From: an uncultured Ruminococcus sp.
Lineage (GTDB): Bacteria; Bacillota; Clostridia; Oscillospirales; Acutalibacteraceae
Assembly: GCA_902783065.1 (NCBI GenBank)
Contig: CACZPV010000161.1
Coordinates: forward strand, 1-7,450
Length of the DNA: 7,450 nucleotides
Direction: 5' to 3'
Shown: positions 1 to 5,881 of the stretch, piece by piece
How the letters are laid out: each line of letters starts with the position of its first letter
Numbering within the stretch: position 1 is the first letter of the stretch
Notes under the pieces: generated by a model
Seen by the model: only the letters and a program-made list of their open reading frames with translations
What the model was told of the DNA's origin: nothing
Databases searched by the model: none
Made by a program: the position numbers and the translations under genes

Positions 1-3000
1 CTTGTGCAGCTTTTCCGGCGGTTTCCGCAGCGGATTCGGCAGCAGTTTCCGTAATCTTTGCAGCCGTACCGGCTGATAAAGCGGCAGCAGCCTGTACACC
101 GGTTGGTACATCTGCAGCCTCAACGGATGCTGCAGTGGCGATGGGAGCATTGATATTCTTATTTTTCTTCTTTTTTCTGCGGCTCTTTTTGCCCTTTTTA
201 GTTGGCTGCTGAGGTTCTTCCGATATCTTTTCTGTAGAATCAGCAGAAGAATTTTCTTCTTTTTCAGGCTCGGCATTTGGTTCCGTCTGTGTTTTTTCTT
301 CGGATTCTGCCGTACCGGTTTCGGAAGTCACTTCTTCCTCTTTGGACTTCAGTTCAGTAGTGCCGTCCTTTATTTCAATAGGAAGGGGATTTCCGTTGGG
401 ATCGCTGACAGAGTTGATGACAATATTTCCGTCCTTGCCTTTAATGATACCGATTTCAAACTTATCGCCCTGTTTTTTCGAACGGAATAATTCTCCGCTT
501 TCTGCATTGAATTTTTCGTCATCATTTTCAGTGTTTTCATTTCCCTCGTCAGATTTTTCCGTTTCGGAACCGTCAGTGGATTCGGGGGTAATATCGGAGA
601 AAAATTCTTCCATTTCCGGACTTTCACCGTTTTCGTCCGGAAGGGGATTTTTTAGTTTATCCTTAATTTTATCAAGAAAGCTCTTAGTACTGTTTTTGTT
701 AATTTCAGGCTCAGGTATCTCAGTAACATAGATGCTGTCAGTTTCCCCGGCATCAAATATTTTATTTTTGAGTTTGCTGAAGAAGGTAGGCTCTGTGTCT
801 TCCTCAGGTTCAGCAGGCTCCTTTTCAGCAAATTCCGGTTCCTTTGATGTTTCCTGTATTTCCCCGGTTTTTTTCTTAGGCTGCGCTGGTTTGAGAAAAT
901 CCTCTTTGACGGAAGTATCAACATGCTCGGTCAATTCCTCTGTTTCGGCAGGAGCGTTGATATGTTCTTCAAATTTCTTCTTTTCTATTTCAGCTTTTTC
1001 CTCATCGGTCATTTCCTGACCGGATTCAGCGGCAGAAAAATCGGATTTAGTTTTCAAAATGTCAGACTGATCGTCATTTTCCGGCTCAAGCTTCAGATTA
1101 CCAAGTTTTGTTTCGTTATTACTAATTTCAGTCAGGTTATCATCAGATGGTATTTTTACGTTAAGGAAGCTTACTTCATTATCCTCGTCACCGCTGCCGT
1201 CAAGATAATCGTCAATATTGGTGTTTTCATCGGCGGATTCAATTTCTTTCGGGAAAAAATCATTTTTCGTTTCATTTACATCCCGCACAACTATTTCGCT
1301 GTCACGGACGGATTCCGGAGAGTAATGGTTTTGTCCGGAATCGGATGACTCAGAGGATGAATTTGTTGTTTTTTCAGCAGGTTTCTCCTGCGTATTTGTG
1401 TCAGGTCGGATGGGATTGACGATTTTCAGCTTAAATTCCGACTGAGGCATATTTTCATCCAGATAAGCCAGGTTTTCATCTTTTTCCTCGATACTGTTAT
1501 TTTTTGCAAGATTAGCCGGATTGTTTTCAGGTTTAAGATTTCTTGCAGTAATCATTGGAGCGATATTTAGTTCTCCGACAGGTTTTACCTCTGCAAGATC
1601 GGCAGTGGATGCAGTTGCAGCTGCATCTGCGGGCTGCATTTTTCCAAAGCGCTTTTCAAATTTAGAGATTTCCTTGTTTTCTTTTGGAGTATTGCTTTGT
1701 TCAGTATTTCCTTCAGGAAGTTCATATGATTTTGGATTGACAGTATTTCTGTTTTTTCCGAATTTTCTTTCATATTCAGAAACGGGTTTTTGCGGTTCAG
1801 CTTTCTTGTCAAAGACAGATTCTCCGATTTGTTCAATAGAGGTTCTTGGTTTCGGAGAGCTTTCAGCGAATACAACAGCATCTTCCTGTTTGTCTTTTGA
1901 AGGCGTCTGACCTGCCAGACGATTAGCTTCGGCATTGATAATAGAAAATTTAGCGATTTCTGATGTGACAGAAAGTGCCGGCTGTGCCTTTGCTTCAGCC
2001 TTTCCGACTGGTGTATACGGGTTTTTCGGAATGGACAGTTCGGCAGTGGAATTAAGTTTAGTTGTTTTATTTTCAGTATATTCTTTATTTGAAGGATGGT
2101 CGTTTCGGCTGTTTGAAAAGACTTCTTTTTCCTCAGACACACTGTTTTCTTCTGTTTCGTCAATATCCGGTTCGATATCATCATAATAACGCTCATCGTC
2201 ATCATAATATTTTTCTGCAAGCTCCGGATTTTCAGCGACAATTGTTTCCCGGCGCTTTATAGCCACGATTATTATTCCTGCAAGTGCAGCGGCAGCAATA
2301 ATCGAGGCTGCAATAATCATCAGATATCTTCTGTCAAGTTCCTGAATCATAGTTCCGCTGATATCAGAGGAAACTGTTGTATCTTCGGATGGTTCATTAA
2401 TAGAATCAAAAAAAACGCTGCTCATGACCTTGTTAAAAAGCGCGCGAAGGTCGTTGGTAAGAGGTTCGTTTTTTGACTGTATGGTAACAATGATGTTTGC
2501 GTCATTAATTACAGTATACTGTTGGATACCGTACACTTTTGTACCGTCATCCGAAGTATATTCCATATTCAGTGTGAGAAATAAAACATCATTGTATTTA
2601 TTTTTAGCGCATCCGGTTGCGTACTCATTTCTGAGAAGATTATCAGTAAGCTTTTGAATCTGTTTGTCATCAAGAGAGGAAATATTACCGATTTCCTTAG
2701 TATTTTTATTTTTAACCATGGTAACGGTAATATCATAGGAAAAATCCTCAGAAAACGCTTTGATCGCTGTATCAGAGGATGAAAGGCTTTCTTCGGCTTC
2801 TTTTTTTGTCATGCCGGCAGCTTTCAGTGCAGGTGAATCTGCCGGTATTCCCAGTGTCAGCACATACATATCGCTCGGAATATCAATAAACATGTTCACA
2901 TTTTTGATATTGTAAGTTGCGTATTTAATTTTATCGATATCAATTCGGCTTTTTGCGGAAGCCTGACTTTCCTGTGCGGAAACAGCCGGATTGCTGCTGT

Positions 3001-3259
3001 TTTCGGATGGCATATCGGTATTTTCGGATTCTTGTGAAGCTTCTTCAGCTTGGGAAACGGTGCTTGTTTCTTCATCCGGCGCTGTGTTCTCGGATGAAGA
3101 TACAGACTGATCGGTATTTTCTGCGGAAACTTCGCTGCTTTGTGAAGAAACAGTATCTGACTGTCCTGTGTGATCCCCTTCGCTGGGTACGGCAAAAGCC
3201 GTCGTCGAAACGGACAGCAGTATTAATGCAGCAGCGATGATCACTGCAAGTCTTTTCAT
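1..3259 (-). CDS. Large single-pass membrane protein with acidic low-complexity cytoplasmic tail (C-terminus beyond window)
   Basis: Reading leftward from ATG at 3259, I checked every codon to position 2 and found no stop, so at least 1086 codons belong to one gene that runs off the left edge. Residues 1-23 form a signal peptide (MKR, then a hydrophobic core, cleavage site AFA/VP). Residues 24 to about 103 are a Ser/Glu/Asn-rich stalk. Residues about 104-286 look like a folded extracellular domain (it contains FIDIPSD), perhaps of a PsbP/Mog1-like type, but that is only an impression. A second short stalk leads to a transmembrane helix at 313-334, followed by KRR. The tail (335 to at least 1086) is rich in Glu, Asp, Lys, Ser and Asn and probably disordered. 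It has two internal repeat pairs (496-502/534-540 and 826-836/861-871), a Lys/Arg block at 1021-1034 and an Ala-rich end. The predicted topology is extracellular sensor-like domain outside and long tail inside. I do not recognise the family, so function is unknown. It is divergently oriented from the carboxyltransferase cluster. Confidence 0.9.
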   Translation of the reverse strand, partial: MKRLAVIIAAALILLSVSTTAFAVPSEGDHTGQSDTVSSQSSEVSAENTDQSVSSSENTAPDEETSTVSQAEEASQESENTDMPSENSSNPAVSAQESQASAKSRIDIDKIKYATYNIKNVNMFIDIPSDMYVLTLGIPADSPALKAAGMTKKEAEESLSSSDTAIKAFSEDFSYDITVTMVKNKNTKEIGNISSLDDKQIQKLTDNLLRNEYATGCAKNKYNDVLFLTLNMEYTSDDGTKVYGIQQYTVINDANIIVTIQSKNEPLTNDLRALFNKVMSSVFFDSINEPSEDTTVSSDISGTMIQELDRRYLMIIAASIIAAAALAGIIIVAIKRRETIVAENPELAEKYYDDDERYYDDIEPDIDETEENSVSEEKEVFSNSRNDHPSNKEYTENKTTKLNSTAELSIPKNPYTPVGKAEAKAQPALSVTSEIAKFSIINAEANRLAGQTPSKDKQEDAVVFAESSPKPRTSIEQIGESVFDKKAEPQKPVSEYERKFGKNRNTVNPKSYELPEGNTEQSNTPKENKEISKFEKRFGKMQPADAAATASTADLAEVKPVGELNIAPMITARNLKPENNPANLAKNNSIEEKDENLAYLDENMPQSEFKLKIVNPIRPDTNTQEKPAEKTTNSSSESSDSGQNHYSPESVRDSEIVVRDVNETKNDFFPKEIESADENTNIDDYLDGSGDEDNEVSFLNVKIPSDDNLTEISNNETKLGNLKLEPENDDQSDILKTKSDFSAAESGQEMTDEEKAEIEKKKFEEHINAPAETEELTEHVDTSVKEDFLKPAQPKKKTGEIQETSKEPEFAEKEPAEPEEDTEPTFFSKLKNKIFDAGETDSIYVTEIPEPEINKNSTKSFLDKIKDKLKNPLPDENGESPEMEEFFSDITPESTDGSETEKSDEGNENTENDDEKFNAESGELFRSKKQGDKFEIGIIKGKDGNIVINSVSDPNGNPLPIEIKDGTTELKSKEEEVTSETGTAESEEKTQTEPNAEPEKEENSSADSTEKISEEPQQPTKKGKKSRRKKKKNKNINAPIATAASVEAADVPTGVQAAAALSAGTAAKITETAAESAAETAGKAAQ

Positions 3260-3266
3260 TGAACGA

Positions 3267-3271
3267 CCCCC
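3267..3271 (-). promoter_or_regulatory. Probable ribosome binding site of the membrane protein gene
   Basis: On the minus strand a GGGGG run lies 7 nt before the ATG at 3259. It is a weaker match to the anti-Shine-Dalgarno sequence than the GAGGAGG in front of the opposite operon. It supports this start, as does the signal peptide that begins there. Confidence 0.55.
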
Positions 3272-3386
3272 ATTATATTGATCGGCAAATTATTATTTCA
3301 GCAGTATTAATGTCACAAAAACAAGTAAAACATCTGAAAGCAATAGCTTTAATCAGTCACTCAGATATTTTATGGTAAACACCCTT

Positions 3387-3530
3387 TATATAGTCCTGAT
3401 ATCGGGGCTCAATATTGGGCTCAGCTCCAAACCCGCAAGGGCGGCTCGCCCTTGACATCGGCAAGGGTGCACAGCACCCCTGCATCCCAAATTTTCATAA
3501 AAGGTGATTTTTAATGTCGTTGACTATATA
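3387..3530. repeat. 144-bp MITE-like element with terminal inverted repeats and two GC-rich hairpins
   Basis: The ends are a perfect 9-bp inverted repeat, TATATAGTC at 3387-3395 and GACTATATA at 3522-3530. Inside lie a hexamer direct repeat GGGCTC (3405-3410 and 3417-3422), an 8-bp hairpin CAAGGGCG/CGCCCTTG (3436-3443 with 3447-3454, loop GCT) and a 6-bp hairpin GGGTGC/GCACCC (3465-3470 with 3474-3479, loop ACA), extendable by GCA/TGC across one mismatch. No coding potential is seen. Terminal repeats, small size and contrasting base composition fit a non-autonomous mobile or repetitive intergenic element. A structured leader RNA of the minus-strand gene is the alternative. A target duplication cannot be separated from the TATA-containing ends. 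Confidence 0.5.
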
Positions 3531-3639
3531 GGCTGAAACTGCCTGTTGAATTTAATCTGATTTATATCTGGTTTTTGGATTTCTAAACGGTATTCACGTG
3601 CGAAGATATTGATTGCATGTAAATTACCATACACAGATA

Positions 3640-3668
3640 ATTATACTTTAATTTAATAAAAATTACAA
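3640..3668 (-). promoter_or_regulatory. Candidate sigma-A promoter for the membrane protein gene
   Basis: On the minus strand TTGTAA (3663-3668) and TATAAT (3640-3645) are separated by exactly 17 bp. Transcription would begin near 3634 and give a leader of about 375 nt that includes the hairpin element at 3387-3530. The -10 box is perfect and the -35 box matches 4 of 6. The region is AT-rich, so a chance match is possible. Confidence 0.4.
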
Positions 3669-3705
3669 GCATATTAGAAAATAAAGTAACGGTTTTTAAA
3701 TGATT

Positions 3706-3756
3706 AGTAAATTCTCAAAGTAAATTCCACTGTGGAATTTACTTTGAGAATTTACT
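3706..3756. repeat. Perfect 51-nt palindrome, candidate bidirectional operator
   Basis: Two 25-nt arms (3706-3730 and 3732-3756) are exact reverse complements around a single central T at 3731. Each arm holds two copies of the 9-mer AGTAAATTC (3706-3714, 3719-3727; inverted as GAATTTACT at 3735-3743 and 3748-3756), so the site has four half-sites. It lies 37 bp from the minus-strand -35 box and 35 bp from the plus-strand -35 box. No T-run follows on the plus strand, which argues against a standard terminator. It could be a regulator binding site, a dispersed palindromic repeat, or a hairpin that insulates the two promoters. Confidence 0.6.
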
Positions 3757-3791
3757 GCCGCGGAAAAAAAGAAAAGTTTGGGAATTAATAC

Positions 3792-3820
3792 TTGAAATTC
3801 TGACAAAATTATACTATAAT
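3792..3820 (+). promoter_or_regulatory. Sigma-A promoter of the carboxyltransferase operon
   Basis: TTGAAA (3792-3797) and a perfect TATAAT (3815-3820) are spaced by 17 bp. Predicted transcription start is near 3827, giving a leader of about 105 nt before the ATG at 3932. The position downstream of the palindrome and upstream of the first gene fits a single promoter for the three-gene cluster. Confidence 0.7.
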
Positions 3821-3859
3821 ATATATTGATATTTTGTTTATTTTACAATCAGTTTTGCA

Positions 3860-3897
3860 GAAAATGCCCCCTATCTTTTTGTAATAAAGACATTTTC
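3860..3897 (+). promoter_or_regulatory. Weak hairpin in the operon leader
   Basis: GAAAATG (3860-3866) can pair with CATTTTC (3891-3897), enclosing 24 nt that include CCCCCTATCTTTTT. The stem is short and mostly A-T, and the loop does not match any riboswitch I recognise. It may be incidental. Confidence 0.2.
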
Positions 3898-3917
3898 GGC
3901 TGACCGGTTGATTTTTT

Positions 3918-3924
3918 GAGGAGG
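3918..3924 (+). promoter_or_regulatory. Strong ribosome binding site of the first carboxyltransferase
   Basis: GAGGAGG ends 7 nt before ATG at 3932. It is a near-perfect Shine-Dalgarno sequence and fixes the start of the gene. Confidence 0.8.
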
Positions 3925-3931
3925 AAAAGGG

Positions 3932-5281
3932 ATGAGTGTTAAGTCTAAAATTGACGCTTTGCAGACAGCTCGTCAGCAAATCAGCACTACCAAAGCGTAT
4001 GAAAGACTTGCAAGACTGTTTGATGACGGTGCTTTTACCGAGATCGACGCTTTTGCAAGATCTGCGGACGGTTATGCCGAAGTTGTTGCCGGCAGAGGTA
4101 ATATCGGTGGAATAGGAGCATTTGCTTATGCGCAGAATCCTGATGTGTCGGGAGGTGCTATGTCCAAAGCACAGGCTGCTAAAATTAAGAAGGTGTATGA
4201 TCTGGCTCTCAAAACAGGAGAACCGGTTGTGAGTATTTTTGATTCTATCGGAGGCAGAATTGATCAGGGAAGTGACCTGCTGAGCGCTTATGGAGATGTT
4301 CTTCGTTATAGTTCTAATCTCTCAGGTGTCGTACCGCAGATTTCTCTCGTTCTCGGCAGCTGCTGCGGAACACAGGCACTGATCGCTGTAAGCGGTGATA
4401 TTGTCGTGATGTCCGCTGAGGCAAAGCTTACTCTTAATACAGACGGCAGTCATGCGTCTGCTGCTGATAATGCCGCTCACGGTGTGGCTCATATTGTGGA
4501 GGAAAACGAAGATCAGGCGATTGAAAAGACAAGACAGCTCATTAATATGCTTCCGTCCAACAATCTTGATTATGCGGGAACATCAGAATATGATGATGCC
4601 GAAAATGATCCGGATGATATCGTGAAAAGTCTGACCGATGCAGGAAGCGGAATTGAATTGCAGCTTGAATATGGTAAAAGCGTACGTACTGTACTGGCAA
4701 CTGTGGAAGGTGCTGCTGTTGGCATAGTGGCAAGCGCAGATAAGGTTCTTGACGGGAAAGGTACAGCTAAAGCAGCAAGATTTGTTCGTTTTTGTGATGC
4801 ATTCGGTATTCCGGTAATCACACTTCTGGATGCAGAAAAATTTGAATGTATTAAATCAGCTGCAAAGCTGACAAGCGCATATGCCGAAGCAACAACTGCT
4901 AAGATTACTGTAATTACCGGAGATGCCTACGGTGCTGTTTATATTGCCGCAGCAGGTACGGGAGCCGCAGCAGATATTACCTATGCATGGGTGGGAGCAA
5001 GTGTATCGGCATTGACTCCTGAGGCTGCTGCTGTTATCGAACTTGGCGACGATTTCGGCGGTAAGCTTAAGGGATCTGATGATCCTAAGGCTGAAAGAGC
5101 AAAGGTAGTGGCTGAGTTTAAGGAAAATAATCTCAGTGCTGAAAATGCAGCTGCTGATGGCTATGTTCAGGATGTGATTCTGCCTGAAGAAACAAGGATG
5201 AAGGTCATCGCTGCCCTTGATATGCTTTCTGATAAGAGAGTTTCGACACTCCCAAAGAAACATAATAATCTATATATCTGA
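3932..5281 (+). CDS. Divergent acyl-CoA-type carboxyltransferase subunit (12S/MmdA-like)
   Basis: This 449-aa protein belongs to the biotin-dependent carboxyltransferase (crotonase-fold) family, as in transcarboxylase 12S, methylmalonyl-CoA decarboxylase alpha and PccB. Evidence is the N-terminal ERLARLFDDGAF (24-35), FAYAQNPDVSGGAMSKAQAAK (63-83, broken here only by family positions), PQISLVLGSC (135-144), HGVAHIVEENED (183-194), RFVRFCDAFGIPV (283-295), SAYAEATTAKITVITGDAYG (315-334) and the typical KKHNN end. Family members are usually about 510 aa. The shortfall lies partly in the N-terminus and partly in the core. The usual SGGARIQE signature reads SIGGRIDQ (105-112), the GPCAGG turn reads GSCCGT (142-147), and the segment normally holding PGF and the QE..G....HG motif is about 9 residues shorter and unrecognisable (299-312). 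These parts line the acyl-CoA pocket, so the substrate is uncertain and could be methylmalonyl-CoA, another malonyl-type ester, or none. It is first in a cluster with a biotin carrier and an OadA-type subunit. Confidence 0.88.
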   Translation: MSVKSKIDALQTARQQISTTKAYERLARLFDDGAFTEIDAFARSADGYAEVVAGRGNIGGIGAFAYAQNPDVSGGAMSKAQAAKIKKVYDLALKTGEPVVSIFDSIGGRIDQGSDLLSAYGDVLRYSSNLSGVVPQISLVLGSCCGTQALIAVSGDIVVMSAEAKLTLNTDGSHASAADNAAHGVAHIVEENEDQAIEKTRQLINMLPSNNLDYAGTSEYDDAENDPDDIVKSLTDAGSGIELQLEYGKSVRTVLATVEGAAVGIVASADKVLDGKGTAKAARFVRFCDAFGIPVITLLDAEKFECIKSAAKLTSAYAEATTAKITVITGDAYGAVYIAAAGTGAAADITYAWVGASVSALTPEAAAVIELGDDFGGKLKGSDDPKAERAKVVAEFKENNLSAENAAADGYVQDVILPEETRMKVIAALDMLSDKRVSTLPKKHNNLYI

Positions 5282-5344
5282 GGAAATACGGAATAAATTG
5301 CGAATGCAATTGTTTCCTGAATAATCAACGGTTACCAAGCGTTG
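5282..5344 (+). promoter_or_regulatory. Two intercistronic hairpins
   Basis: Immediately after the stop codon, GGAAA (5282-5286) pairs with TTTCC (5313-5317), and inside it AATTGC (5296-5301) pairs with GCAATT (5306-5311). A second stem is CAACG (5326-5330) with CGTTG (5340-5344). No poly-T follows either, so they are not classic terminators. They may stabilise or process the mRNA and so set the carrier-to-enzyme ratio. Confidence 0.35.
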
Positions 5345-5378
5345 GCTGACAATGACAAAACGAAAGGATTTTTTGATT

Positions 5379-5738
5379 ATGAAACATTTAAAAATAACCG
5401 TAAATGGTGTTGCATATGACGTACAGGTAGAAGAAGCAGACGGTTCTTCCGTTCCTGCGGCACCTGCAGCCGCTCCGGTTCCGGCAGCTGCTCCTGCGCC
5501 TAAAAAAGCAGCAGCGGCAGTAAACGGCGATCCTATTAATTCACCTATGCCCGGTACGATTGTAAATGTACCTGTAAAGGCGGGTCAGGCGGTTAAAGCA
5601 GGTGATGTTCTCGTCATTCTTGAAGCAATGAAAATGGAAAATGAAATCAAAGCTCCAAAGGATGGTACTGTTACATCAGTTAATGTTAACAAGGGTGAGT
5701 CTGTCAATACCGGTACACTTCTTGTTACTCTTGCCTGA
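5379..5738 (+). CDS. Biotin carrier protein of the carboxyltransferase complex (1.3S-like)
   Basis: This 119-aa protein carries the CO2 group as carboxybiotin between active sites. Residues 1-18 (starting MKHLKITVNG) match the N-terminal segment typical of transcarboxylase 1.3S and decarboxylase gamma subunits. Residues 24-47 are a flexible Ala/Pro linker. Residues 50-119 form the biotinyl/lipoyl domain with PMPGTI (56-61) and the biotinylation motif EAMKM (82-86), where Lys85 (codon 5631-5633) would be modified by biotin ligase. The start at 5379 is preferred over the in-frame ATG at 5352 because GAAAGGA (5362-5368) lies 10 nt before it, and because the family N-terminus begins there. The length is close to that of 1.3S (about 123 aa). 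It lies between the two carboxyltransferase genes, as expected of a shared carrier. Confidence 0.93.
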   Translation: MKHLKITVNGVAYDVQVEEADGSSVPAAPAAAPVPAAAPAPKKAAAAVNGDPINSPMPGTIVNVPVKAGQAVKAGDVLVILEAMKMENEIKAPKDGTVTSVNVNKGESVNTGTLLVTLA

Positions 5739-5755
5739 TATATCATACGATGGCT

Positions 5756-5839
5756 GAAATTCGGAATTTCTGAGAAATAAATATAAATCTTAAGTGCAGG
5801 AATATTACTCCCGGTGAGGTCGGAAACTTGTATTTCCGA
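5756..5839 (+). promoter_or_regulatory. Intercistronic hairpins between carrier and OadA-type gene
   Basis: A 15-nt palindrome, GAAATTC and GAATTTC around one G, lies at 5756-5770. A second stem is TCGGAAA (5820-5826) with TTTCCGA (5833-5839) and a 6-nt loop. A third, smaller stem, TCCG..CTGC with GCAGCGGA (5846-5867), abuts the next ribosome binding site. There is no T-run, so these look like mRNA processing or stability elements rather than terminators. Confidence 0.35.
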
Positions 5840-5864
5840 AAATCATCCGGCACTGCGATGCAGC

Positions 5865-5877
5865 GGAAAGGGGAAAG
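5865..5877 (+). promoter_or_regulatory. Purine-rich ribosome binding site that decides the OadA-type start
   Basis: GGAAAGGGGAAAG lies just upstream of ATG at 5882, with the GGGG core 8 nt away. This favours 5882 over the in-frame TTG at 5828, which falls in the loop of a hairpin. Confidence 0.65.
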
Positions 5878-5881
5878 CCCA

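Larger units (their letters stand above)
3260..3931. other. Divergent intergenic region, no gene seen
   Basis: These 672 bases separate two divergent genes and contain no credible coding frame. They hold, left to right, a 144-bp hairpin element, a minus-strand promoter candidate, a perfect palindrome, a plus-strand promoter and a leader of about 105 nt. The stretches 3280-3386 and 3531-3639 are AT-rich and I see nothing specific in them. The element at 3387-3530 is visibly richer in G and C than its surroundings, which suggests a different origin. Confidence 0.8.

Noticed and set aside
342..1348. Several plus-strand open frames of 95-141 codons
   Set aside because: They are antisense to the long minus-strand gene; Ser/Phe-rich translations arise from reading Glu/Lys-rich codons backwards.
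1585..2241. Minus-strand open frame of 218 codons in another frame
   Set aside because: It lies wholly inside the continuous frame read from 3259 on the same strand, has a composition typical of a shifted low-complexity gene, and has no ribosome binding site of note.
2896..3195. Minus-strand 99-codon frame
   Set aside because: It overlaps the Ser/Glu-rich stalk coding part of the long gene in a different frame; the real frame has a signal peptide and starts at 3259.
3272..3277. Minus-strand TATAAT close to the membrane protein start
   Set aside because: Used as a -10 box it would start transcription at or within the ribosome binding site, and I see no good -35 box at the right distance.
3387..3530. 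CRISPR array or tRNA in the hairpin-rich spacer
   Set aside because: There are no regularly spaced direct repeats and no cloverleaf or tRNA consensus.
3706..3756. Palindrome as a rho-independent terminator
   Set aside because: On the plus strand it is followed by GCCGCGGAAAAAAAG rather than a T-run, and no gene on either strand ends near it. On the minus strand it would be upstream of the promoter.
5352..5378. Upstream ATG extending the biotin carrier by 9 residues
   Set aside because: The GAAAGGA ribosome binding site falls inside the extension and serves the ATG at 5379, where family homology starts.
5828..5881. Upstream TTG start extending the OadA-type protein by 18 residues
   Set aside because: The TTG lies in a hairpin loop, the extra residues do not match the family, and a good ribosome binding site precedes ATG at 5882.
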